From: Schoenoplectus triqueter
Lineage: Eukaryota > Streptophyta > Magnoliopsida > Poales > Cyperaceae
Reading direction: 5' to 3'
DNA length: 63,216 nucleotides
NCBI GenBank assembly: GCA_964058805.1
Contig: CAXKVV010000281.1
Coordinates: 1 to 63,216 of the forward strand
The position numbers and the translations under genes were made by a program. Positions within the stretch are counted from its first letter, which is position 1. The number at the start of each line of letters is the position of its first letter. Shown here in pieces: positions 23,270 through 35,419 of the stretch. Below the pieces are notes generated by a model that worked only from the letters and a program-made list of their open reading frames with translations, made no database searches and was not told the origin of the DNA.

Positions 23270-25889
23270 CCACAGTACTTTCATCGCCAGAATAAATAAT
23301 ATTTCCGTAGAATACCACGGAGATAATCCTTTTCCGAGGAATTAAGCACGAAAATGATTCTACGGAAATAGTTTCACGTCTGAGTACTCCGGTTCTTAAT
23401 TCCGTAGTAAACATTTGGCAGTTTTGAGGAATTGAGCAACAAAATAACTTATATTATTTCCATGGCTCTTATTTCTACGGAAATAACTTATACAAGTCAT
23501 AGAATAATTCTATTCATCCACATTATTATTTTTCTATTATTAATTAATTTACGTAGATTTTAAGAAAAATTACAATAGGTGAACCCATTATTTCTGTTAG
23601 TAAAAGTATATTATTTTTGGCAGTAACACCACATTATTTCTGTCAGTAACGCGAATTATTTCTATTAGTAACTTTTGATTATTACTGGCAGATTTAAAAA
23701 AAAATTAATATATGAATCCATTTATGCACAAAATAGCATCCCTAATTTTTATTTTGTTTTCCAATTGTCAACTGATGACAAATTAAAACAATCAAGCATT
23801 GAAAATAACTTCAAAAAAATAATATAGCATATAAAAACAACAATTGGAAGTACATCAAATTAAAAAATACAGGTATTGAACTGCCAACATATAAACCCGT
23901 ATATCAATTGCTATATTGCTATAATTAAAAAGTTAATCGTCTGCTATATTGCTATAATTGGACATTCTATTATCAAAAATTTGAAAACTGTTACCCATAC
24001 CAAACCTAACTAATACATTTGTTGATTGTCCGAGTTCGATCCCTCGCACCATCGGTTCATGGCTGCCTCGCCCGTTGCAGCTTATGTTACAAGTGCTTGC
24101 ATCCCTCCCATCACATTTGGTTGCCACACTGAAGATAATCCCTAGTATAGAAAAAAATATACTTAGGATATTTTACTTTGAAGCATCAGTACTATTCAAA
24201 GTAGTTAGGAATTGTACTTACCTGAAATAAAGGCATATGATATCCTTGAGTTGGCTGAGAAACAAGACTATGACCCTACAAGCACAACATATAGTGAACA
24301 ATAAAAATTAGTATTGTGAAACATCAAAATCTTATTTGTTTGCACTCAATTCTCACTATAGAAAGCTGAAAATTCACCTGAGGTAAAGCTACATGCATCC
24401 TCATAGCTTTTTGAAATGACTGAGAAATGAGACCATGATCATCCTATGAGTGAAATTAGTAATATAAATTAGTATGTTATCAACAAATCAATACCTCCCA
24501 ATAATTGTCTTAAATTCAGTCTTTGTTATTTGAAAAGTAGGATGTTGAACTCCCAACAAAGCAGTACCTTCTAATATCAAATTTAAGAAAACATAATAGG
24601 TTTCTGGATGTTTGATTTGGACAAGGGAAAAAAATAGAGGTATAACAAGATAGAGATAGAAGAGCCAATAAATGTTAATTACCTGATTTATTTCTTTTGT
24701 TAGAAGAGCAAATATGACACCAACTATAAAAATCAAATTTGAGTCATTATTTTTGTGAGTAATGTCAATATTCCTATGAGTAATGTCAATATTTCTGTAA
24801 GAAATATTGAAGTTCTGTAGTAATGCCAATATTTTTGTGAGTAATAATGAAAATGAAGTCATAGTAAAACCATTACAACAGCTAATGTGTAATAAAAAGA
24901 AAAGTTAGAGGAAGAGTTATTTGATTGAATTATATTATCTATTTCTTGATTGGGAGAAAGGGAGAGGAAGAGGACGAAGGAGGTGGATGGCTAGGTTAAC
25001 TAAAAAGAAAATAAGGATCCTCTAGAAGGGAATTCTAGAAGTGCACAACCTGACTGAGAAAACTTAGCTTCAGAATTAAGCCGGTGGAGTGTGTTTTATT
25101 TAGAAAACCTTTTTGTCTCCTATTTGTATTTTAAAAATCAAGACAAATATATACATAACTAACCTGACTGAGCAACAGACTGAGAGAAATCAATAGTCCA
25201 ACAAAGAACTTAACAAATGATAAAAATCTAATGATCTACTAGAATCTACAGAAAGATAAACTGATGATGTTAAATTAGAGGAATCTGAGAAAAAATAAAC
25301 CTCCAAAAACTTCGACGCCGACGCCTACACCACAACCAGCGCCGATGCCAAAACCGTGGACGAGTTTGCCCAGATCAGTTGTTTTCACCTCTGGAAGCTT
25401 CTAGAGTAATCCCTTCACTTCTTCCATCTCGCTTATTTGTCAAGGTTTCTTCCCCATCTCTCCTTAGTACTGTCTTCTTTTATAATATCTTTTTATTCAT
25501 CTCTTTTTGGGCCATTGTTTTAATTGAAGTAAAACAGACGGCATCTCCAAATTTTTTGGCGGAGATTGAAATTTCATTTAGGTTAAAGAAAGAAATTATT
25601 ATGGCTGAAAATGAAAGAGACGGGAAAATAAATTAGAAAAGAATGGGTGTGACATAATAGAGTATTTTCGTGAAAGTCTGTACTTATTTCCGTGAAATAG
25701 AGAGTTTTGGAGTATTTTCGTGAAAAGGTAGACTTTATTCCGTGGAGTTTATTTTCGTGCAAATTTTTTTCGTGGACTTGTCTAAAGAAATAATGAGTGT
25801 CACGTGCCAATCTTCTTATTTTCGTAGAATCCAGATTTATCATGAAAAAAATATCAACTAACCACGGTAATAACTCAAATTCTAGTAGT
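23270..25889. mobile_element. CACTA (En/Spm)-like non-autonomous element
   Basis: The right end is TTCTAGTAGTG, the complement of a CACTA-type terminus. Short subterminal motifs recur in both orientations: TTCCGTAGAA and TTCTACGGAA at the left (about 23310-23480), and ATTTTCGTGAAA, TTCCGTGAAAT and TTTTCGTAGAA at the right (about 25660-25830). That subterminal pattern is typical of CACTA elements. Inside, minus-strand exon-like pieces with splice signals (for example about 24282-24222 and 24434-24378, both reading Gly/Asp-His-Gly/Ser-Leu-Ile/Val-Ser-Gln) could be transposase remnants. The left terminus is uncertain; CACAGTACTTTC at about 23272 is only a weak match. Confidence 0.45.
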
Positions 25890-25902
25890 GTTTAACTAGG
25901 TT

Positions 25903-27400
25903 GTGAGTAATGAGTCGGATTACAACGATCCTATGTTTCCCTCGAAATTCAAGTATTGTGCTAATCTAGCCTACGTTTTTTCTTTGGGGTCAGAATCATC
26001 GGCTCTTGATGATGGAGATTTTTCATCAGATTTTGATGAAGGATTTCCATCCTCGGCTTCCAACAGAGGGAGTTCAACCTTTGTTTCTGATGATGAATGT
26101 TCATCATCAGGAGTCAGCAAATAGGACCCCGAATGATGGCTTGTATCATCCAACCAATAGCAGCTCATCGCCCTGTATAGGTCCATGAGACTCCATTTCT
26201 GAGGGCGGCGATACCTCTTTTGGCAGGATTTCATGGGAACGACTTATAACTGAAGAAGATTTGGAACTATCTTTAAGTTGTTTTCCTGACAGCTCTGTTG
26301 CGCTTAATGTAGATTATTTCCCGGTTATGAGAATCTAAAATTTTGAAGATGATCCTACCGAAGTCGTTGCCCAAGTTGTTGCTTGAGTGAGGAAAGGGAA
26401 GGGCTTAATTGTTCCCTCTCCTTCCCCTACGGGGGGAATATTCTGCGGAGGGCCGATGTCCCGAGGATGGGTATCCGATTAATGTTTATGAACTTATTAT
26501 TTTTATTTTTTATATAATGATTGGGAATTTATCCTCTAGGGATTATTCTCCTTGTCATTTGTTTTTCAGAGCAAATGGAGGCCTTTTACTTTTCTCCTAA
26601 AGAAGCTGGAGATTGGATAGTCAAAGTATCGCTTGGTGATTTCAAGGGTATCGAGCCCGATCCTAGATATGCCAATGAGAAGAGGAGGAAGGAGTTGGAA
26701 AAGAGAATTAATTACAGGTGGGTGGCTCATTAGGCCCTAACTCGTGGAGCGGGCTCATCATTCGGAGCAGGGGGTTTATTTTTACTGGGGTTCAGTGAAA
26801 TGTGAGGTTTAGCTGCCTTTTTTTGACTTTATTTTGAAAGTTCTGACGGTCTTCAAAGTGACACCCAACCAACTCATCACGGTGCCTTGGTGTACGCTGA
26901 ATTCATATGAGCAACTTTTTAAGGACTACCAAAGTCATTTCTCAGTCACCCCTTACTGACATCCTTCTTTTGTCATCTTTCTTCATTTCTACTATTTTAT
27001 CGAATCTAAATCATGGATTACCACCTGGAGGTGGCTGAACCCCTTTGCCAGCATCAACGAAGTTGATCATTGGAACCGAGGTTTCTTCTTACTGCCCCTC
27101 GTGGCTAGACTTCTCTTGGAGAGGTGGTGAATAAGTTCTTGAGGAGTGAAATTTCAAAGTGAATATGTCTGGCCGACGAGAGTTAGCCCCGGAGGAGAGG
27201 ACAATTGTCCATAAAATTTGGAAAATCTTTGATGGTTTTGCCTACTTACCCTTGTGGTCTCCTTTTTTTTTAAATCATGACTATATTCTGGCGAGACTTT
27301 ATTTGTTTTTGTCTGGTCTTTTTTTGTGTCGCTTTTGCAGGAATGAACCCACGGGTCCCATTCCATTGGTTTTCTAGGGGACCAACTTGAAAAAGATTAT
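25903..27400 (+). pseudogene. Decayed transposon-derived coding region (gag-like N-terminal part)
   Basis: Several frames read as protein but are broken by stops: a Ser/Asp-rich acidic stretch (25903-26124), a segment with PKEAGDWIVKVSLGDFKG (26521-26733), and further on VTPNQLITVPWCTLNSYE followed by a Trp-rich stretch (about 26850-27120). Order and style recall the N-terminal region of some plant LTR-retrotransposon or transposon proteins, but I cannot name the family. It runs up to the split MITE and copia insertion. It might be an older element into which the MITE jumped. Confidence 0.3.
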
Positions 27401-27605
27401 TTCCCGATTGGCCGAGGGAAGAAGGAGAAGAAACAGGTCGTGTCCTTGCATGTCGTTGAGATTGTAGCTGATGGGGTCAAATGGGCTCGCACCATCCTTA
27501 CTGTAGATATTCCTTTGGAGGTCGAATAGTTTAAGGCTTTGGTGATCAAAAGTCCCACTCTCGCTTTCTTCAGCATTGTGTGCTTTGTGTTAGTGTGCTT
27601 TGTGT

Positions 27606-27640
27606 GCTTTTTGTAAAGCATAGAGGCGTTGTGTGCTTTG
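27606..27640. mobile_element. Left stub of the C-family MITE split by the copia element
   Basis: GCTTTTTGTAAAGCATAGAGGCG and GTTGTGTGCTTTG match the left end of intact C-family copies (for example 37521-37555). The match stops at 27640, where the LTR begins, and resumes at 33378 after it. Confidence 0.8.
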
Positions 27641-29229
27641 TGTTAGTGTTAGAGTGATCTACAGCCAATCATGTGATGATTATATTTAGATTATGTATTA
27701 GAATGACTATTTATGATATATCTTTTATTACTTGAATTGTTTATTATTTGTATATTAAGTTGGACTCAATTATAAAATATATATATTAATTAATAATAAC
27801 TCTAAAATGTCTCTAATCTGTTAATTATCTAAGAATAATAATTAACTAAGATTAGTGTATAAGTTGAGTGATTATTCTTTTTCATAAATCATACGATAAG
27901 TGTTATCGGCTCAATTACACAAATAACGTGTTGAACATGTTATTGGACTTGACCTATAATAAAATACTATATGGATTGTGTTTGTGTCATTAATATTTTA
28001 TTTGCTTGTTAATTCTTAGATATGAGATGAGTGTTCTTCTTATACAAATGATTTGCATTTGTGGATATTATCCAACGTTGTTTGTAACTAGCAGCTATAC
28101 AAATTCTATCTCGATGTTCATCTTTTATATGAAGAAGAAGTATGAATCAAGAATAATGATGTCCCTCTCGTTTGTTGACGTGAGCGATGGTATCCAAATT
28201 GGGCACCCCTAGATAAGGAATGTAGTTCAAGAATGACACATTTCTATTTTGCAGCGTTCTGGATATCATTTGACATGGAATGAGCTCGGGACGATTGTCG
28301 TCGTTCAGGACCAAGATATTTGTAGCGTACATTATTTCTGTATTGCTTAGGGGTCACAATGCACATTTCTAGGTGTCGCTTGTGATTTATGATGATTAAA
28401 AATATTTTAATCTTATTGCTAAGTGTATACAGGTCTCAAAGGGTCACACCGTATAAGAACAAAGTCTATAAATATTTCTTGATCATTTTGGTATTAGTTC
28501 TCTAGAATTAATATGAGTTAATTAATCATTAGACATGATTAATTAAGTATATCTATCAAAGAGTTTGATATATAGGTCAAAACGGGTCAAATGCGGGTCC
28601 CGAGGAGTATTTTCGGGACACATACGGGACCCCATACGGCCCTAGGCACAGTGAATTATGAGCAGTTTTCTGCACAGTGTGGTTCTGCGCACGATTCGGT
28701 TTTTGAGTTGGTTCGAGAGTTATCTTGCTCAAAAAATAGACAAATTTGGACAGAACGTGATCAACTATTAGTGAAAGGTTTTCATATAAAAAAATGCCAT
28801 ACCTATAGTCAAGAAACTTGAGATTTTTCGTCCCTAACCGACCCGAAATTCTACTGAATTTCTACTGCACCAGTTTTGATTTTCTCATGTGTTGAGAACC
28901 CTTTTCACCACCTCTAAGAGTTAGAATTCATAGAGAATGATCAGAGGATCAAGGAGAGCACTCTCAATTGCCCTAGCAAGAGGTTGAGAAGGCGTTTCTG
29001 GGCTGTTCTTGGTGGATACTGTTGGAGGAGATCTCAGTTGGTCTCTTGGTGTCGTGCGTGTCTCCCGATCGTTTTCTACCATTCCTGTGACTCAAGCACA
29101 CATCAAAGGTAAATTAATCTTATTTATAACTTATTTTTGGTTCAGTTTAAATCACATACAAGATCATTTTGGTGTTTTAGATGAAATTTTTTGAATTTAT
29201 ACACTAGTTACACCGATAAAATCTCAACA
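27641..29229 (+). repeat. 5' LTR of the copia element (1,589 bp)
   Basis: Starts TGTTAGTGTTAG and ends ATCTCAACA, one base before the primer-binding site. The last 320 bp (28910-29229) recur at 33058-33377. It is long for a copia LTR. Small ORFs inside have no recognisable product. Confidence 0.85.
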
Positions 29230-29230
29230 G

Positions 29231-29241
29231 TGGTATCAGAG
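29231..29241 (+). other. Primer-binding site
   Basis: TGGTATCAGAG, complementary to the 3' end of initiator methionine tRNA, is the standard primer site of plant copia elements. It starts one base after the LTR end. Confidence 0.9.
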
Positions 29242-30659
29242 AAATTGGTTGTTGTATGTGAATTGATTGTGGCCAAATCATCAAGTTTATTTGATTGTTC
29301 TTGTTCTTAAATATATTATCTTGATGATCATGTATGAATTATATTGAGTCTCATAAGTAGACATAAGATTTGATTGATTTGTGTTGTCAAAACCCATTTT
29401 CTAGCGTAGTTGATAGGTTTGACATGATTTACTGGTGAAAACTCATTAGAGATGATCTTAGGTCCAGTTTCTTAATTTTTTTGGGGTTATTTATTATTGT
29501 GACTGGCCATTAGTTACCATTTAAGATTAGCCTTTTCAGTTTTGGGGTCTCGGCCTTAACAGGTTCTTGATTGGGCATCAAAATAGGAGTTAGTTATTTT
29601 TGGACAGCGGCTTAACCAATTAGGGTTGTCTTTCCTTTTGATTTTTTTTATCACATTGAAAGTGAAATTGGGTCTAATTATGCATGATTATTATATTACA
29701 AGATTAAGAATGATTACAATCAGTTTGTGCAAGTGTTGCATGACGCTAACTTTATTTTATAGGAGCGGGTTTGTATAGCCATATGTTCAAGTCTTGTGTC
29801 TTATATTGAATGTATGTGATTGTTTGTAATACAGTCTAAGGTGCCCTATGGTATTAATAATTAAATGAGAGCATTGTTTATTTAAGATAAGGACGGGGGC
29901 TTTCTAGGTTAGTTTACTTTTCTCATTATAATAGTTCTAGTTGGGAAGGGTAGTAAGATTATTGCTTTTAATCATGATGATGATCGGAAAACGGTGATCA
30001 GACGCATTTGGAAGCACAAGGGCTATACAAACTCACGACATATGTCATATGTTGTAAATTACTTATTTGTGATTGTATGTTTACTTTGATGTGATTTATG
30101 AATGAATTGTGAGTCATAGGATAGGTATGGGTGTATGCTATCACGACCACTATTATAGAGTCATATAAAGTAAAAGTCCCTAAAAAATAAGTAAATCTCC
30201 ATTCTTGCTCTATCCATGGATGCCTTGTATAGCTTGTTGGTGGGATCTACTCAGTAGACACTGCATTCTATCCTTGGTGAAGTGGGGCATGTCGGACATA
30301 TCGTCTCAAATAGAGATGTTTTACTTGACAAAGTGCGATTCGGGGTTTCATGCTGTCGCTGACCCAGTTTTGCATTTTGGGAAGAAATTTTGTTTCTTGA
30401 GACTGGCTGCTCGAAACAAAACCAAGAGTCACATATGATGTGATTAACAAATTATTGCTTACCTAAAATAGCTAAGTTCAAATTTCATACCGCCGCTAGC
30501 TTGTGTCTTAGTGAAGATAGGGATTTTGGACTCACTACAAATTACGGGACTTAATATTGATTGTAGTGGGAATTTTATTTTTTAAAATAAATTATACATA
30601 AACTGAACGCAAACCTTTCAATTCAAAAATCATGACAAAAGAACCTTCTTTCTTCTTGT

Positions 30660-33056
30660 GTTCTCTCTTAGACAAAAAAAATTAAAATGTGATGGAATGA
30701 ATTTCATGGATTGACATTGTAACCTCAGAATTATTCTAAGGTACGAGAAAAAAGAATACATCTTAACCGAAACTTCGCCTAACAAATCAAGCGACAAGGC
30801 AGAGAAATCTGTCAGAAAGAAGTACAACAAATTCATAGATGATGAGCTTGATGTCTCATGTCTGATGGTCGCCACTATGAGTTCTAAGCTTCAGAAGAGA
30901 TTCGTGACTCGTGGTGCGTTTGACATAATGGACCAACTCAAGAAAATATTTCAAGAGAAGGCTCAAACTGAGATGTGCAATCTCACAAAAGCACTTATGA
31001 AGTGTTCAATGCAATAACGAGTATGTAAGCGCTCATATGTTCAAAGTTACGGGATATATTGAGCAGCTTGAGAAGTTAGGCTGCAAGTGAGATCTGCAAC
31101 TAGTTACGGACATCATTTCTGCGTCATTGTCTCCTCGTTATTTGGATTTCATTATGAATTACAACATGATGGGAATGTCGAAGAGCTTGAATGAGTTGCT
31201 AGGTTTGCTTAAGACTGCCGAGGAGGACATGAACAAAGGATCTGGGAATGTCCTCGCGGTCAATTCGGCTGGGAAGAAGATTAAGAAGTGTTCCAAACGC
31301 AAGTCTAAGGGCAAGGGTATAGAAGAGGCTCAAGTGGTGAATTCGAGCGCTTCTAAACCTAAGGATATTTCCGACGTTGAGTGTTTCTACTGCAAGAAGC
31401 GAAGCGCAATTGCCCTCAGTTCCTGGAGGACAAAAAGAACGAGAATGTACCTTCTTCTTCTTCTTCAGGTATACTTGTTATTGAAATTAACCTTGCTACT
31501 TCTATTTCTGACTGGGTGTTGGACACCGGTTCATGTGCTCATATTTGTTCAAATGTGCAGGCACTAAAGAATAAGAGGTTGCTTGAGAAGGGTGAGATGC
31601 AGCTCCGGGTTGGTAATGGAGCAAGTGTTGTTGCTGTTGCTGTAGGAGATTTAGATTTTCACTTACCTAGTGGACTTATTTTAGAGCTTAGTAGTGTTTA
31701 TTTTGTTCTTTCTATTTCTAGAAAATTTATCTCCGTTTCATGTATGGACATGGATGATTTTACCTTTTTTCTATTAAAGATCAATGATTTTCTTTTTATA
31801 GAGATGGTATTTTCTATGGTAGTTCCCATATTGTGAACGACCTATATGTTCTAAAAATGGATAATCAAGTCCTTAACATTAATAACAAAAGACTTAAATC
31901 TTCTCGTGAGAGTGAGACTCTCATATAGCACAATCGCCTAGGTCATATAAATGAGACGCGCATTAAGAAATTATAAGAGGTTGAACTTCTTGGTTGCTTT
32001 GACTTAGAGTCTAGAGCAACATGTGAGTCGTGTTTATCGGGTAAGATGACTAAGGTACGTTTTACTAAGAAAAGTGAGAGGTCAAAGCACTTGTTAGGAC
32101 TCGTGCATAGTGATGTATGTGGTCCTATGAGTATAAGTGCTAGAGATGGATCAAGATATTTTGTCACATTTACTGATGATTTCAGTAGATATGGCTATGT
32201 CTACTTGATGAGACATAAGTCTGAATCCTTTGAAAAATTCAAGTAATTCAAGGCTGAAGTTGAGAACCAACTCGGGAAGAAGATTAAAATATTTAGAACG
32301 GATCGAGATGGAGAATACTTAAGCGGTGAATTTAGGGGATATCTAAAGGCACATGGAATAGTTTCACAGCTCACTCCTCCCGGGACGTCTCAATGAAATG
32401 GTGTCTCTGAGAGGAGGAATATGACCTTGTTGGACATGGTTCGTTCTATGATGAGCAAGGCTGAGTTATCACGCTCTTTTTGGGTTTTTACACTTGAAAC
32501 TGCTACATTTATGTTGAATCGTGTGTCATCTAAGTCCGCAGAAAAGACACCATATGAGTTATGGTTTGGAAGAATTTCAAATGTGTCTTTTATCAAAATT
32601 TGGGGTTGTGAGCCTTACGTCAAGCAATTAATGTCTAACAAACTCAGTCCTAGATCTGATAAGTGCATATTCGTGGGATACCCTAAGGAAACTAAATGGT
32701 ACTACTTCTACTACAAGTCTGAAAATAATATAGTTTTTGTCAGACATGCGGTATTCTTGGAGAAAAAGTTTCTCACAAGAGGAAGTAGTGGGAGTAATGT
32801 ACAACTTGAAGAAATTCAAATTACACATGAGAGTGATATTGGTGGAGACTTCACAATCCCCTCTATGGATGTTGAGGTTAGTGGGAGTAGGACTTCCGAA
32901 CTTAGTTCTCATGGTGATGAGAATGTGGTTCAAGATACGCCTCCACAATGTGTTGTGGAAGAAGCACCTGAGCCTCATGCACTTCTCAAGTCATCCACCT
33001 GAAAGATGGTTGTGACTTCATCAAGGATCGGCATGTAACGCTAAGGATCGTTTGAC
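30660..33056 (+). pseudogene. Broken copia gag-pol (gag, protease and integrase only)
   Basis: Gag (about 30690-31400) shows FMDWHCNLRIILR and LDVSCLMVATMSSKLQ, then stops and a shift. The zinc knuckle near 31381 keeps CFYC and RNC but has lost the stretch with the His. Protease has DTGS (near 31520). Integrase (about 31925-32700) shows HNRLGH, CESCLSGK, HSDVCGP with the first Asp, RTDRDGEY with the second and SERRN with the Glu, then the GYPKETKWYYFY region. Single-codon stops occur, for example before HNRLGH and after ESFEKFK. The polyprotein ends after an acidic linker (HALLKSST, 33002). The expected RT with YVDD is absent. Confidence 0.88.
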
Positions 33057-33057
33057 T

Positions 33058-33377
33058 ACCTCTAAGAGTTAGAATTCATGGAGAAGGATCAGAGGATCAA
33101 TGAGAGCACTCTCAATTGCCCTAGCAAGATGTTGAGAAGGCATTTGTGGGCTGTTCTTGGTGGATACCGTTGGAGGAGATCTCAGTTGGTCTCTTGATGT
33201 CGAGCGCGTCTCCCGATCGTTTTTTGCCCTTCCGGTGACTCAAGCACGGATCAAAGGTATATTAATCTTGTTTATAAGTTATGTTTGGTTCATTTTAAAT
33301 CACATACAATATTCTTTTGGTGTTTTAGATGAAATTTTTTGAATTTATACACTAGTTACACCGATAAAATACCAACA
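33058..33377 (+). repeat. 3' LTR remnant of the copia element
   Basis: 320 bp aligned end to end with 28910-29229. I count about 16 differences in the first 200 bases, so the insertion is not recent. The first 1,269 bp of the LTR are missing. Confidence 0.88.
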
Positions 33378-33727
33378 CTTTGCGCTCTATTTTTAATTTT
33401 AAGTCATAAATAATTGATCCGAACAGTTCAATCTAATCTTCATATCAAAATCTACTAGTAAACTAAATTTTATATTTTTTAGAATTTTTGCTATTTTTTC
33501 TGATGAGGAGAAAATGACTTGATCTGAGAATTCTGGTTCATCCAAAAATAACGATTTTCTCTCTATCCAAAAAAATAGCAAATGAATTCCAAAAAATATA
33601 AAATTTGGTTTACTAATAGATTTTAATATGGAGATTAGATTGAATAGTTTAGATCAATCATTTCTGACTTAAAATTAATAATATAGCGCAAAACACACAA
33701 CATTTTTGTACTTTGTAAAGCACCATA

Positions 33728-33728
<1 letters not shown>
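33378..33728. mobile_element. Right part of the C-family MITE split by the copia element
   Basis: Begins with the duplicated CTTTG, then GCGCTCTATTTTTAATTTTAAG as in intact copies. The arms close near 33545, and it ends CTTTGTAAAGCACCATAA. Together with 27606-27640 it is a complete element of about 380 bp. Confidence 0.85.
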
Positions 33729-33758
<30 letters not shown>

Positions 33759-33988
33759 AGAAGTTACGAGCCCATTCGTGTGAGGCACTACGCCGAGGAT
33801 CTGGACAACAACTTACTAGAGGGTTTCACTCTCTTATTTTTTATCATCAAAATCATTTATTATATCCTCCTCAAACAATTAATTCAGTCTCTCATACATC
33901 AATACGGCTTTCTAGCCAAAACAGACGCATCATGCAGTCTTGCTATAGAATTGGTAGATTCAAGTGGTAATGAAGTGCAACATAGAAG

Positions 33989-34024
<36 letters not shown>
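33729..34024. other. Unassigned spacer
   Basis: (CA)n(TA)n, then about 230 bp of unique-looking sequence with a 111-codon ORF (33780-34115) that resembles nothing I know and runs into a (TA)n tract. Not called as a gene. Confidence 0.4.
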
Positions 34025-34027
<3 letters not shown>

Positions 34028-34322
34028 TTATGGTGTTATGCATAGCACAGATTGTCTCTGTGCTATGGATTTTTTTAATTATTTTTTTAAATGGTTAAAA
34101 AATCACTTGATTTAATTATTGTGAGTCATTCAAAAGAAGCGATTTTCTAATCATTTAAAAAATAGTTAATAAATTCTAAAAGTTATAAAATTTGGTCTAT
34201 ATTTAGATATTCATACGAAAATCATTTTGAATAGTTTGAATCGACCATTTAGACTTTGTGAATGAAGAATCGATCCATAGTACGGGGTCATCCATGCTAT
34301 GCATAGCACCATAGACCAAATT
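34025..34322. mobile_element. MITE, B family, left arm shortened
   Basis: Left end GGTGTTATGCATAGCACAG, right end GCTATGCATAGCACCATAG. Part of the left arm after GTGCTATGGAT is missing. Confidence 0.65.
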
Positions 34323-34571
34323 TTATAATTTTTATAATTTTTTAACTATTTTTTTAGATGATTAAAAAAATTATCTAATTTAGTTATTATGAGTCATTCA
34401 AAAGAAGTGATTTTCTAACTATCTTAAAAAATATTAAATTTTTTTACAAAATAGTCTACGCCTAGATTTTGATATAAAAATCATTTTATATGGTTAGATC
34501 GATGAATTGCACTTTAATAATGAAGAACCAATTCATAACACAGAAGTCTATGCAAATCACCATAGTCCAAC
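34323..34571. mobile_element. MITE, B family, left end missing
   Basis: Abuts the previous copy. It has the central and right-arm blocks (TGAGTCATTCAAAAGAAGTG, CTATGCAAATCACCATAGTCC) and ends in (TC)n(TA)n. Confidence 0.55.
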
Positions 34572-34611
34572 TCTCTCTCTCTCTATATATATATATAGAG
34601 AGAGAGAGAGA

Positions 34612-34986
34612 GTGAGTTGGACTATAGTGCTAGCATAGCACTGATTGCTTTCATGCTATGGATCATTACTTCATTCTCAAAGTCTAAATGATCGATCTGA
34701 ACTGCTTAAAATATTTTTTGTATGAAAAATTAGTTGGAGATAACTTTTATTTTTTTTTATAATTTTATTACTATTTTTTAACATAGTTTTTAAAATCACT
34801 TGATTTAATTATTATGACCGTTCAAAAGATGTGATTTTCAAACTATCTTAAAAAATAGTAAAAAAAATCAAAAAATATAAAATTTGATTCCAAATTAGTT
34901 TTTCATATATAAATCATTTTGAGTTTTGGATCGATCATTTAGACTTTGAGAATGAAGGAATGATCCATAGCACCATAGCCCAACTA
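34612..34986. mobile_element. MITE, B family
   Basis: Ends GAGTTGGACTATAGTGCTAG and CATAGCACCATAGCCCAACT. Arms pair through TTTTTTAACATAGTTTTTAA and CAAACTATCTTAAAAAATAG. Confidence 0.65.
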
Positions 34987-34987
34987 T

Positions 34988-35026
<39 letters not shown>

Positions 35027-35027
35027 A

Positions 35028-35405
35028 GTGAGGTTATGATATTTCGTGAAGCACAAAACTCTTCATACTTTGTGTCTGTATCTCAAATTTGAAAGTCCAA
35101 ACGGCCGATCCGAACAGTTGGACATGATCTTTATATTGAAATATCTTTGGAGATCAGATTTTATATTTTTTTGAAAATTTTTCTGATTCTTTAAATGGGT
35201 GAAAAAATACTAGTATTGGATGATGCAAAAATTGTTAGAACAACGAACTTTGTATCCATCTAAAAAATAATAAAATTTTTAAAAATATATATAAAATATG
35301 ATCTCCAAAAATATTTCAATATGAAGAATATGTTCAACAGTTTGAACTTTCAAATTGAAAATATGAATATAAAGTATGAAAAACTTTGTGCTTCAAAAAA
35401 TATTA
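35028..35405. mobile_element. MITE, A family, decayed core
   Basis: Left end GTGAGGTTATGATATTTCGTG with core TTCGTGAA. The A-family arms (AACGGCCGATCCGAACAGTT, ATATCTTTGGAGATCAGA) pair with the right arm, which ends CTTTGTGCTTCAAAAAAT. Preceded by (GT)n(AT)n. Confidence 0.6.
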
Positions 35406-35419
35406 TATATATACAGAGA

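Larger units (their letters stand above)
27641..33377 (+). mobile_element. Defective Ty1/copia LTR retrotransposon
   Basis: Bounded by a 5-bp target duplication CTTTG (27636-27640 and 33378-33382), TGTTAG at the start and CCAACA at the end. Order: 5' LTR, tRNA-Met primer site, gag, protease, integrase, then an abrupt stop before reverse transcriptase and the 3' LTR remnant. Gag-protease-integrase order is that of copia. RT, RNase H, the polypurine tract and about 1.27 kb of the 3' LTR are missing, as one deletion near 33057 would explain. Frameshifts and stops break the ORFs. It cannot move by itself. Confidence 0.9.

Noticed and set aside
24488..24862. 124-codon minus-strand ORF as a separate gene
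   Set aside because: Low-complexity Asn/Ile repeats (RNIDITHRNIDITH) inside the CACTA-like element, no known domain and no context for a host gene.
28006..28821. Short ORFs inside the copia 5' LTR
   Set aside because: They lie in the LTR, show no known domain and are too short to support a call.
33780..34115. 111-codon ORF after the copia element
   Set aside because: No recognisable domain, ends in a (TA)n-coded Ile-Tyr run, flanked by MITEs.
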